Positions 1 to 7,602 of a stretch of 64,000 nt of DNA are shown piece by piece. Origin of the DNA: HGM04593 sp045592125 (GTDB lineage: Bacteria > Bacteroidota > Bacteroidia > Bacteroidales > Bacteroidaceae); assembly GCA_045592125.1 (NCBI GenBank), contig JAZNUE010000027.1, positions 17,350 to 81,349 of the forward strand, in the 5' to 3' direction. Under the pieces are notes generated by a model. The model did no database searches and was not told where the DNA came from. It was given only the letters and a program-made list of their open reading frames with translations. How positions within the stretch are numbered: the first letter of the stretch is position 1; every line of letters starts with the position of its first letter. The translations under genes and the position numbers were made by a program.

Positions 1-224
1 ACAGGACGGCTTTTGTACTGCTCCTCGGTCAGGTTGTATGCACTCACTGACACTCTGCGCGTATCCATCTCGGAGAGGTATATCTCAAGCACAAAGCTCT
101 TCAACAGATATACTGTTATCGCGAAACATACGACACCCACTGCCAGGGAGAGTATTGATATTATGTTCTGTGTCTTGTATTTGAGCAGGTTGCGCCATGC
201 TATCTTGAAATAGTGCTGTATCAT
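1..224 (-). CDS. ABC transporter permease (MacB/FtsX type), N-terminal part
   Basis: The first 74 codons of a gene that runs off the left edge. The protein begins MIQHYFKIAWRNLLKYKTQN and is followed by a hydrophobic segment (about residues 20-44). This is the usual N terminus of MacB/FtsX-like ABC permeases: a short amphipathic start, one membrane helix, then a periplasmic domain. It lies downstream of the TolC and HlyD-type genes on the same strand, so it is probably the inner-membrane part of the same efflux machine. The ATPase subunit is not in the window. Family call is good; the substrate is unknown. Confidence 0.8.
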   Translation of the reverse strand, partial: MIQHYFKIAWRNLLKYKTQNIISILSLAVGVVCFAITVYLLKSFVLEIYLSEMDTRRVSVSAYNLTEEQYKSRP

Positions 225-322
225 TGTGCTGTGGTTTATTTAAAAGATTTTAAATTCTAATAATTATTTTCTTATATAACCTGAATTCCGATATAACAAA
301 TTATATTGAAATTTCGCGTTTT

Positions 323-394
323 TGTCATCCCGAACCTTGTGTGAGAAATCTCCAGAACAATATATGAGATATCTCACGTTCGTTCGATATGACA
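323..394. repeat. Dispersed inverted repeat (TGTCAT family), degenerate copy
   Basis: The ends read TGTCATCCCGAAC and GTTCGATATGACA, an imperfect inverted repeat of 72 bp between the permease and adaptor genes. The outer TGTCAT/ATGACA ends match the better-kept family members at 1791, 10862, 11031, 11160, 42236 and 59220. The rest of 225-476 shows no other gene or clear signal. Confidence 0.55.
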
Positions 395-476
395 TCAATA
401 CGGAGTCTTATAGGTTATTGTGGTCAACATCTATATTATTGCCAAAAGCTTCTTATATAACGTGTTTTTCTTTTTC

Positions 477-1730
477 TTATTCTTCTATTATTACCTCCTC
501 GGCGTCACCTATGCGGTCGTAGTCGCTTGTTATCACACGGTCACCGGGCTTCAGTCCTTTGAGGACCTCGAACTGCTCAGGGTTCTGCCGCCCCACCTCA
601 ATGGGAACACGGCGTGCTATGCCCGTCTCCCCGTCAAGCAGGAAAATCCACTCGCCGCTGCTCTTCTGGTAGAAATCTCCACGCGGAATGACTACCGCCG
701 GCTCGGGCTGCCCCAGCTCCACCTTCACACGGTAGCTCTTGCCAAGACGTATATTATCGGGAGTCGCACCGTTGAAGAGAAGGTCGACAGCGAACTTACG
801 TTCCTTGACCTCGGGCACCACACGGCTTATGCGTAGCGGAAAGGTGTCCTGCTTCTGCACTATGGTGGCCGGCAGCCCGGCATGTATGCGTTCGACGTAA
901 TATTCGCTAAGCTGTGTGCTTACCTTATACTGGTCCATTATCTTGAGCTCGCCAATCTTGGAACCGGCACTCACCTGCTGCCCTATTATGAGGCTGATGT
1001 GACCTAATTGCCCGTCGCACGGTGCGCGTACCACAAGACCCTCGGTGCGGCGCCGTGTATTCTGCAACCTGCGCTGTGCGGCCTCGCGGTCGGCTACAAT
1101 CATCTGACGGCGGAGTACGGTTGTCGCCGAGTCATGCCCGAGGCTCTGCATCTGCAGCATAAGCTTATTATGCAGGTGCTTGTTCTCGGCCTCCACGATA
1201 TCCAATTCGGCACGGCTCTTAATGCCCATGGCAAACTCCTCGCGGCTTTGGGTAAGCTTGCGCTCCAATGCTGTAATCTGGTACTTCTGCTCAAGTGTCT
1301 GCAAGCGGAGGCCGATGCTCTTCTGCTCCATCTGTATCTCCTGTTCATGCAGGTTGCGGTTCTCCTTCTCCCATTGTTCGCGCTCCTCGTCAATGGTACG
1401 CAGCAAGTCGGGGTTGCTGAGCACGAGAATGGTGTCGCCCTGCTTCAGCATTGCACCCTCATCACATACTATGCGCTCTACATAGCCGTTCTCAAGAGCA
1501 TTAAGCTGTATTGTCATTACAGGGTGCACAAGCCCTTCCACCTCAACGAACTCCAGGAAAGGTGCCTCGACAACTTCGGCTATGCGTACACGCTCCTTGC
1601 TTATGCTGCGCCGCGGAGGCGAGACGGCAAGCACTATCGTGTACACGAGCAAGGCAACAAGGGCAGTGCCCGAAACAATGTGCACCAGGTATTTACGGTA
1701 CCATGGCTGCGGCGGTAGCTTTATATCCAT
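477..1730 (-). CDS. HlyD/AcrA-family periplasmic adaptor of an efflux pump
   Basis: A 417-residue membrane-fusion protein. One N-terminal membrane helix (about residues 14-36) is followed by a biotinyl-lipoyl-like half ending in CDEGAMLKQGDTILVLSNPD, a long charged coiled coil (about 105-225), the second lipoyl half (RAPCDGQLGHISLIIGQQVS) and a beta-rich C-terminal region. Such adaptors bridge an inner-membrane ABC or RND transporter to TolC. It sits between the TolC-like gene and the ABC permease on the same strand, which argues for a MacAB-TolC-like exporter. The 212-bp gap to the TolC gene carries a dispersed repeat, but a shared transcript is still likely. Confidence 0.9.
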   Translation of the reverse strand: MDIKLPPQPWYRKYLVHIVSGTALVALLVYTIVLAVSPPRRSISKERVRIAEVVEAPFLEFVEVEGLVHPVMTIQLNALENGYVERIVCDEGAMLKQGDTILVLSNPDLLRTIDEEREQWEKENRNLHEQEIQMEQKSIGLRLQTLEQKYQITALERKLTQSREEFAMGIKSRAELDIVEAENKHLHNKLMLQMQSLGHDSATTVLRRQMIVADREAAQRRLQNTRRRTEGLVVRAPCDGQLGHISLIIGQQVSAGSKIGELKIMDQYKVSTQLSEYYVERIHAGLPATIVQKQDTFPLRISRVVPEVKERKFAVDLLFNGATPDNIRLGKSYRVKVELGQPEPAVVIPRGDFYQKSSGEWIFLLDGETGIARRVPIEVGRQNPEQFEVLKGLKPGDRVITSDYDRIGDAEEVIIEE

Positions 1731-1790
1731 ATTTTCTGGTTTTTAGTTTAACGTGAGTCCGAAATAACAATTAATACTGTAATTTAGCGT

Positions 1791-1896
1791 ACTTGTCATC
1801 TCGAACGAACCAACGGTCGACGCCCGAAGGGACTAAAGTCAAGTATCTCAAGCAACAAACTTTAGAGATCCTTCACGTTCGTTCAGGATGACAAGT
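1791..1896. repeat. Dispersed inverted repeat (TGTCAT family), long-stem copy
   Basis: Arms ACTTGTCATCTCGAACGAAC and GTTCGTTCAGGATGACAAGT pair over 20 positions with one 2-nt internal mismatch, enclosing about 66 nt. It lies between the TolC and adaptor genes of one operon, so it would be transcribed and could fold into a long hairpin in the mRNA. There is no coding potential. Confidence 0.7.
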
Positions 1897-1942
1897 CCAA
1901 TGGGAAACGTTTTTTGCCAACATCTATTTTTATGTTATTTAC

Positions 1943-3451
1943 TTAATCATTTATCTCCGGCAGCTGTTCGGTTATGCTGCAATGCTCGCGGAAATCATAC
2001 CCCGTCATGCTGCGCAACGTGTAGTACAGGCTCCAATAGGTGCTCATGGCATAGAGGTAGGAGCGCCCGGCTGAGTTCTGTTCGGCTATGGCATCGTTGA
2101 GGTCAAGCAGCGTATTCTGGCCCATTATGTAGAGGCGCATGGCTACCGTATGCCTGTGGCGGGCACGCCGGTCGGTGAGACGGGCAATGCGCACCTTGCG
2201 TGCCTGCATATTAAACTGCGAGACAAGTTTCTGCACATTATGTGTAAAATCCTCCATACCCTGCTGCGCCTGTATCTCCACAAGTTCCTGTTGCGAACGT
2301 GCCACACGCACCTTACCGCGTCCACGTCCCCAATCAAGTATGGGCAACGAAATGGTAAGGCTACCATACTCCTGGGTCATAGGCTTCTTGTAAGCACCGG
2401 ACAAAGTGTTACCAGTCTGCGACAGACCGAACTGTAGATATATGTCGGCCTTCAGTCCCGCATTGGCCTTTGCATTTGCAAGGTTGCTGCCGGCCTCCTT
2501 GCGTATGCGCTCGTAGTACACAGGGTCGGGGCTGTTCTTCATTGCCATCTCAAGTGCCTCGGAAAAAGGGACCGTAAAATCGGGGACACTGTCGGGCAGC
2601 AGAAGGGTTATATATGTATCCTGCCCCAAACCGAGGAATGAGCGGAACTGTTGCAAGGTCTCTTCGTGAGCAATCTGCGCATCCATGGCATTCGCCTCCT
2701 CGCTCAAGCGACGTATCTCGAGCTGCAACATCTCGTTCTCCGTTATCGTACCCAGCCTATAACGCCCCTGAGCCATACGGTAGAGAGTGTCGGCATTGGC
2801 ATAGTTGTCATGAGCCATACTCATATTGCTCTGCGCTGTGGCAAGGTTGAAGAAGTGGCTGCAGGCCTGTGCCGATATGAGTTCAATGGTCTCGGCATAA
2901 CTCTTCTTTGCCTCAGCATAGCGCAAAGGCTCTATGCGGCGGTCCCATTTGAGACTGTTGTAACCGAAAAGGCTCTGGCTGTAACCGATACTCACCGGAA
3001 CGGTACTGAACATGTTCATCTTGCTCTCCACCTCCCTGAGATAGTTGACACTGCTCCTTATGAAGAATGTTCCACCGGTAAGGGGGATATTCTGGTTTAT
3101 GCTTAATGACAAATCGCCACCGAACTGGTTTTGGCTGAGAAAGAGCGATGTTCCGTCGCCCTGAGTAATCTTGTTTATCTCATTGTTTATATATGGCGAG
3201 CTGCTGAGCGTGAGTGACGGAAGGTAGCTGGCACGATAGTAACGGTAATTCCAATACTGCGCAAGGAAGGTATGACGTGCACTACGGGCCAACGGCGAGC
3301 GCTTCTTGGCCATCTCGATTGCATGCGGGAGTGTGAGCGTAAGCGTGTCGCCCGTCCAGGCGAAAGAGCAGGACGGCAAGAGAAGCAGAAGAAACAACAC
3401 TCTCCCAACAACAGGGGATATTACCGATAAGGACAATCTGTTTGTTTTCAT
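1943..3451 (-). CDS. TolC-family outer-membrane efflux protein
   Basis: A 502-residue protein with a signal peptide (hydrophobic run about residues 13-30, then SFAWTGDTL) and the two-fold TolC architecture: repeated helical segments with AEAKKSYAETIEL and related A/E/L-rich stretches, and beta segments such as SLTISLPILDWGRGRGKVRV. It forms the outer-membrane channel for the downstream adaptor and permease. It is the first gene of the minus-strand operon and starts about 105 bp downstream of a sigma-54 promoter-like site at 3557-3571. The divergent gene encodes an NtrC-type activator, the probable regulator. Confidence 0.92.
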   Translation of the reverse strand: MKTNRLSLSVISPVVGRVLFLLLLLPSCSFAWTGDTLTLTLPHAIEMAKKRSPLARSARHTFLAQYWNYRYYRASYLPSLTLSSSPYINNEINKITQGDGTSLFLSQNQFGGDLSLSINQNIPLTGGTFFIRSSVNYLREVESKMNMFSTVPVSIGYSQSLFGYNSLKWDRRIEPLRYAEAKKSYAETIELISAQACSHFFNLATAQSNMSMAHDNYANADTLYRMAQGRYRLGTITENEMLQLEIRRLSEEANAMDAQIAHEETLQQFRSFLGLGQDTYITLLLPDSVPDFTVPFSEALEMAMKNSPDPVYYERIRKEAGSNLANAKANAGLKADIYLQFGLSQTGNTLSGAYKKPMTQEYGSLTISLPILDWGRGRGKVRVARSQQELVEIQAQQGMEDFTHNVQKLVSQFNMQARKVRIARLTDRRARHRHTVAMRLYIMGQNTLLDLNDAIAEQNSAGRSYLYAMSTYWSLYYTLRSMTGYDFREHCSITEQLPEIND

Positions 3452-3556
3452 ACTTTCTTATATTGTTCTTTTGATACTGTTCATAAGCAGTTTGGCTTTC
3501 ACAAAATGTTTTCTTATAAAACCCGGCATTGGCTGGGGTCTCCTATTATACTATGC

Positions 3557-3571
3557 ACAAAAAGCGTGCCA
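3557..3571 (-). promoter_or_regulatory. Sigma-54 promoter (-24/-12) of the efflux operon
   Basis: Read on the minus strand, the site is TGGCACG-CTTT-TTGT. It matches the sigma-54 consensus TGGCACG-N4-TTGC at every defined position except the last. GG and the -12 element have the invariant spacing. It lies upstream of the TolC gene and is oriented toward it. The divergent gene encodes a GAFTGA-containing sigma-54 activator, which makes a chance match less likely. Confidence 0.75.
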
Positions 3572-3627
3572 AACTTATAACTTATTGAGTATCGGCAGTA
3601 TAGCAAAACAAGCACATCGAAAATACC

Positions 3628-3662
3628 GTGCGATTCCGCACATGATGTGTGCGATTGCGCAC
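3628..3662. promoter_or_regulatory. Pair of palindromic enhancer (UAS) sites for the NtrC-type regulator
   Basis: Two 14-bp palindromes, GTGCGATTCCGCAC (3628-3641) and GTGCGATTGCGCAC (3649-3662), have centres exactly 21 bp apart, about two helical turns. They lie about 60-100 bp upstream of the sigma-54 box, the usual place for bacterial enhancer-binding protein sites. A further CGCAC half-site occurs just after 3662. They are probably bound by the regulator encoded at 3758. Confidence 0.7.
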
Positions 3663-3757
3663 AACCGCACAGAAAGGGCTCGGGAAAAACGCAGGCAGGG
3701 GATGAAATATTGAGATTTTTCCACTTGTAGATTACTTATTTTCGCATAACTTTACAC

Positions 3758-5122
3758 ATGAATTATCAGGCGCATACAATGAAATGTAAAGGAAAGATAT
3801 TGATTGTCGATGACAACGAGGATGTGCTCCTGTCTCTCAACATGCTGTTACGTCCATGGACCGAGGCCATAAGGGTCATTACCGAACCCGGGCGCATAAT
3901 TGAGTTCATGGACAGTTTCCACCCCGATGTAATTCTGCTGGACATGAATTTCAGCAGGGACAGCATTAGCGGCGAGGAAGGATATGAGTGGCTCGCACGC
4001 ATACTCAAGCATGACCCGGCCAGCGTGGTCATATTCATGACTGCGTACGTGAGCACTGAGAAGACCGTGCGGGCAATAAAGGCCGGCGCGGTGGACTTCG
4101 TACCAAAGCCTTGGGAGAACAGGAAGATGATTGAGACAATACATTCTGCTGTCGACCTAAAACGCAGCAGAATAATGCCGGCAACGGATGATGACGAGCA
4201 AGAGGAGACCACGGTCCCTCTTCAGGAACCAAGGTTCATCGGTGAGTCGGCACAGATTCTCGAGCTCAAGAGACGCATAGCACACATAGCACCGACCGAC
4301 GCAAACATACTCATCACCGGCGAGAACGGTTCGGGAAAGGATGTCGTTGCACACGAGATACATCGTCTCTCGGCACGTAGCGGAAAGCCGATTGTATCGA
4401 TTGACCTTGGCTGCATACCCGAAGCCCTCTTCGAGAGCGAGCTGTTCGGTCATGAGAAGGGTGCATTCACAGGAGCCACATCATCAAAGGCCGGGCGCAT
4501 TGAGGAGGCCAACGGAGGCACACTCTTCCTTGATGAGATAGGAAACCTGTCGCCTGCAATGCAACAGAAACTGCTTACAGTAATAGAAAAGCGCGAAACA
4601 TCACGTATAGGCTCGACAAAGGTGCAGAAGATTGACGTCAGGATTGTGGCTGCGACAAACGCCGACCTGCGTGCAATGGTAGCCGATGGCAGATTCCGCG
4701 AGGACCTGCTCTACCGCATTAACACCATAGAGTTCCACCTGCCGCCGCTACGCGAACGCGGCGATGACATACTGCTGCTGGCAAACCATTTCATGGAGAT
4801 ATATGCCAGGAAATACAATAGGGAAGCAAAAAAGTTGTCGAGCGACGATGAGCGCCGGTTGCTTGCATACCCATTCCCGGGCAATGTGCGCGAGCTGCAG
4901 CACTGCATAGAGAGGTTGGTAATTGACCCCGGCTCACCCTTCCCGACGGGTAACGGCAGAATGCAGGATACCGTACAGACATCACTGAACCTCGTTGAGC
5001 TTGAGCGTGCGGCAATACGTAAGGCCCTTGAACAGAGCAACGGCAACCTGTCAGTGGCAGCCGAGCTGTTGGGAATTACGCGTTACGCGCTTTACAGGAA
5101 AATTGACAAACACGGTATCTGA
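3758..5122 (+). CDS. NtrC-family sigma-54-dependent response regulator
   Basis: A 454-residue activator with three domains. The receiver has acidic pair D18/D19, phospho-acceptor D62, T95 and K117. The AAA+ domain has Walker A GENGSGK at 188-194, the sigma-54-contacting GAFTGA loop at 235-240 and a Walker B LFLDE motif. The C-terminal Fis-type helix-turn-helix is GNLSVAAELLGITRYALYRK. An inner ATG at 3779 (MKCKGK) is an alternative start close to the receiver fold. The stop overlaps the kinase start by one base (TGATG). Its expected target is the sigma-54 promoter of the divergent efflux operon. Confidence 0.95.
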   Translation: MNYQAHTMKCKGKILIVDDNEDVLLSLNMLLRPWTEAIRVITEPGRIIEFMDSFHPDVILLDMNFSRDSISGEEGYEWLARILKHDPASVVIFMTAYVSTEKTVRAIKAGAVDFVPKPWENRKMIETIHSAVDLKRSRIMPATDDDEQEETTVPLQEPRFIGESAQILELKRRIAHIAPTDANILITGENGSGKDVVAHEIHRLSARSGKPIVSIDLGCIPEALFESELFGHEKGAFTGATSSKAGRIEEANGGTLFLDEIGNLSPAMQQKLLTVIEKRETSRIGSTKVQKIDVRIVAATNADLRAMVADGRFREDLLYRINTIEFHLPPLRERGDDILLLANHFMEIYARKYNREAKKLSSDDERRLLAYPFPGNVRELQHCIERLVIDPGSPFPTGNGRMQDTVQTSLNLVELERAAIRKALEQSNGNLSVAAELLGITRYALYRKIDKHGI

Positions 5123-6324
5123 TGGGATTCTGGCAGAACATATTCTACAACAAGAGTATCAAGCGTCTGAGACTTATGCTTGAATCGGTGCGCATGCGCG
5201 ACTTCAGCCTGCAATACTCACTGGACAAACTCACAGGCGAGGAACGTCGTATGGCCGAAGAGATAAATGCTGTCATCAGTGAGTTCCGCGAGGCCGAGCA
5301 CAAGCACCAGGGAGAGACACACTTCTACGACGCACTGCTCTCAAATGTAGACTCAATACTCATTGCAACAGATGACGCAGGCAAGGCCAGATGGATGAAC
5401 AGGGCCGCAATAGAGAACTTGTGCGGTTTCCAGTTCGACAGTCTCGACAACCTGTCAGCGTTGCACCCCTCATTACCTGAACAGCTGAAAGGACTACGCA
5501 AGAACAGCATGAGCCTTATCTCTTTTCCAACCAGCCAAGGCGAGGAGAGACGCTATGCAGCCACAATGAGGAGAATATTTGTCAACGGCATAGGCTATCG
5601 CCTTTATACCATGCAGGACGTTGCGTCGGTTTTCAGGCAAAGCGAATTCATGGCACAGCAGAGACTGATAAGGGTGCTGACACACGAGATTGTGAACTCG
5701 CTGACACCAATAGTATCGCTGTCGGAGACCATGGCCGACAGCATTGGCATGGGTTGCGAACGCGACATCAGCGACAGCGAGATGGAGGTTGCACTGTCGG
5801 CAATAAGCCGCAGGGCAAAGGGCCTTATGGAGTTTGTACAGCGTTTCCGCATGCTCTCGGGCATTGCACCGCCTGTCATAAGCGCTGTAAGAATAGAGGA
5901 ACTTATAACGGGCCTTAAGGAACTTGTAGCGCCGCAGACAAGAGAAGGGTGCAAGATGAGTTTCAGTGCCAGTTGCGGGGACGCAATGATTGGCGTTGAC
6001 CGCGCACAGATTGAACAGGTATTCCTGAACCTGCTGAAAAACGCAGTGGAGACAGGAGCAACGCTCATTGATGTCGAAGGAACATTATCCGATGATGAGC
6101 GATGGCTTATAGTTTCGGTAACGGACAATGGCGGTGGTTTCCCGCAAGAGACCGCTGAGAATATGTTCACCCCCTTCTTCACCACAAAGAGCGGCGGACA
6201 GGGCATAGGGCTTGCTGTATGCCGCCAGATAGTAAGCAACCATGGCGGATTCGTAGGAGCCGAATGTCTGGAGGATAGCAGCGGTGCCCGCTTTACCGTA
6301 AGGCTGCCGATGAAAGAGGCATAG
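5122..6324 (+). CDS. Soluble PAS-containing sensor histidine kinase
   Basis: A 400-residue kinase with no evident membrane segment, so it probably senses in the cytoplasm. A PAS-like domain spans about residues 68-170 (ALLSNVDSILIATDD, then WMNRAAIENLCGF). The H box is LTHEIVNSLTPI with H188. The ATPase domain carries the N box (NLLKNAVE), DNGGGF, FTPFFTTK and GQGIGLAVC. It is translationally coupled to the response regulator at 3758 and should phosphorylate D62. The signal is unknown; cell-envelope stress would fit the efflux target. Confidence 0.93.
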   Translation: MGFWQNIFYNKSIKRLRLMLESVRMRDFSLQYSLDKLTGEERRMAEEINAVISEFREAEHKHQGETHFYDALLSNVDSILIATDDAGKARWMNRAAIENLCGFQFDSLDNLSALHPSLPEQLKGLRKNSMSLISFPTSQGEERRYAATMRRIFVNGIGYRLYTMQDVASVFRQSEFMAQQRLIRVLTHEIVNSLTPIVSLSETMADSIGMGCERDISDSEMEVALSAISRRAKGLMEFVQRFRMLSGIAPPVISAVRIEELITGLKELVAPQTREGCKMSFSASCGDAMIGVDRAQIEQVFLNLLKNAVETGATLIDVEGTLSDDERWLIVSVTDNGGGFPQETAENMFTPFFTTKSGGQGIGLAVCRQIVSNHGGFVGAECLEDSSGARFTVRLPMKEA

Positions 6325-6358
6325 TGGTTCAGGCAGGAACTGACAGTGGACCATTAAC

Positions 6359-6389
6359 AAAGAGATACAGGCCTTGCCTGTATCTCTTT
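6359..6389 (+). terminator. Hairpin terminator after the two-component operon
   Basis: AAAGAGATACAGGC pairs perfectly with GCCTGTATCTCTTT around a 3-nt loop (14-bp stem), ending in a T run. It is 34 bp after the kinase stop. Its right arm abuts the stop codon of the convergent small gene at 6389, so it may serve both strands. Confidence 0.8.
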
Positions 6390-6559
6390 TAGTTCAGTAC
6401 AAATTCCCTATAATCGCCGTTTATGCCTTTCTCGGCCCTGAAGTTCCGTGCGAAGTTCTTTATGAACTCAAGTGAAGAGACCGACGGACGGGGAAACTGT
6501 TCCTTTTTAAGAGCCTTTCTGATAACATGCTCTGTGATTGGGGTAGATGTTTTATCCAT
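6389..6559 (-). CDS. Small conserved-looking protein, 56 residues, unknown function
   Basis: An ATG-to-TAA frame starting MDKTSTPITEHVIRKALKKE and ending DYREFVLN. It is hydrophilic, has several amphipathic helical stretches and no signal peptide or membrane helix. Codon use looks like genuine coding sequence, and the stop sits exactly at the end of the terminator hairpin, as expected for a short real gene. Bacteroidales genomes commonly carry short proteins of this kind, but I cannot assign a family or function. A purine-rich AGAGGAAAG lies upstream but farther away than an ideal ribosome binding site. Confidence 0.6.
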   Translation of the reverse strand: MDKTSTPITEHVIRKALKKEQFPRPSVSSLEFIKNFARNFRAEKGINGDYREFVLN

Positions 6560-6616
6560 AGGCAGACATTTGTTGGTTCTTTCCTCTGTATTATTAACGC
6601 ATGGGATATTAAAATA

Positions 6617-6720
6617 GTATATGCCGCGAAAGAAAAATCTTCTGCGGCATATACCCCCAACCCTATTACTTAATTATTAGAAACCTTCATACTCCCGAAG
6701 GAGATAAAAAGAGTTTCTAA
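6617..6720 (-). terminator. Hairpins downstream of the ECF sigma gene
   Basis: Two inverted repeats follow the sigma gene on the minus strand. TTAGAAAC/GTTTCTAA (6677-6720) has an inner CTTC/GAAG pairing. A stronger one, GTATATGCCGC/GCGGCATATAC (6617-6654), is followed on the minus strand by TATTTTAAT. The second is the likelier terminator. The T-tail is moderate. Confidence 0.55.
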
Positions 6721-6731
6721 TTCATGCAATG

Positions 6732-7325
6732 CTATTCCATAACCAGCGACACGTTCTTTTCGGCAGCAATGCGGCGCATGTTCATCACAGCATATCGCAT
6801 GCGGCCAAGAGCAGTATTTATGCTCACCCCGGTAGCGTCGGCAATATCCTTGAACGACATGTCCTGATAGTAACGCATGAACACCACCTCACGCTGGCAA
6901 TCGGGCAGCTCGTCAATGAGCATGCGCACATCCTTGAGCACCTGCTCGTTCACCATCTGGTTCTCGATGTTGCCCTCGGAGAGCCTTGCGTCATTCAGCA
7001 GGTCCATCTCAGTCTCGTCGTTGGAGATTGTGTTCTCGTTCCTTTCGGTACGGAACTGGTCAATGACAAGGTTATGCGCAATACGTGTAATCCACGCCGA
7101 GAACTTGCCGTCATTGGTATAACGCCCCTGCTGCAATGTCACAATTGCCTTGACAAACGTCTCCTGGAAGATGTCCTCGGCCACCTCCTTTGAGCGTACA
7201 ATAAAGAATATATAGTTGAATAACCTGTCCTGATGACGGTTCAACAGTGTATCGAATGCTGAATTATTGCCTTCCAGATAAAGTGAGACCAACATGTCAT
7301 CGGTCATCTGCTTTAAGTTCTCCAT
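6732..7325 (-). CDS. ECF-type RNA polymerase sigma factor
   Basis: A 197-residue sigma-70-family ECF factor. Region 2 includes NRHQDRLFNYIFFIVRSKEVAEDIFQETF and the -10-recognising stretch FSAWITRIAHNLVIDQ. Region 4 has LPDCQREVVFMRYYQDMSFKDIADATGVS with a helix-turn-helix. No anti-sigma gene or outer-membrane transducer is adjacent, so it is an orphan here, unlike the FecI/FecR pairs common in Bacteroidales. The upstream 277-bp gap (7326-7602) is AT-rich and holds only the sialidase promoter candidate. Confidence 0.93.
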   Translation of the reverse strand: MENLKQMTDDMLVSLYLEGNNSAFDTLLNRHQDRLFNYIFFIVRSKEVAEDIFQETFVKAIVTLQQGRYTNDGKFSAWITRIAHNLVIDQFRTERNENTISNDETEMDLLNDARLSEGNIENQMVNEQVLKDVRMLIDELPDCQREVVFMRYYQDMSFKDIADATGVSINTALGRMRYAVMNMRRIAAEKNVSLVME

Positions 7326-7558
7326 TATGTTCTTCTGTTAAAATTGAAGTAGAGATTTTCTATAGGCAATATTCTTTACAGGTTAAAATTTGATTTACCT
7401 GGCAAAGAAAAGAAATAAATATATTAAATCCAAGCAATTTTAAAGAAAATTGCATTTCCCGCACAATATAAAGGCCGCAACAGCGTTGGCGCATGCTATA
7501 AATAGCTGCATATGCAATTATTTCGCAATACGCATATACATTATATAATTAATTTTAC

Positions 7559-7566
7559 TAATTTTG
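7559..7566 (+). promoter_or_regulatory. Promoter -7 box for the sialidase gene
   Basis: TAATTTTG matches the Bacteroidota TAnnTTTG box exactly, 36 bp before the sialidase ATG. I do not see a convincing -33 TTG at the right distance. Confidence 0.4.
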
Positions 7567-7602
7567 AAGAAACCACAAATAATCACCTGACAGGACTATA
7601 AT

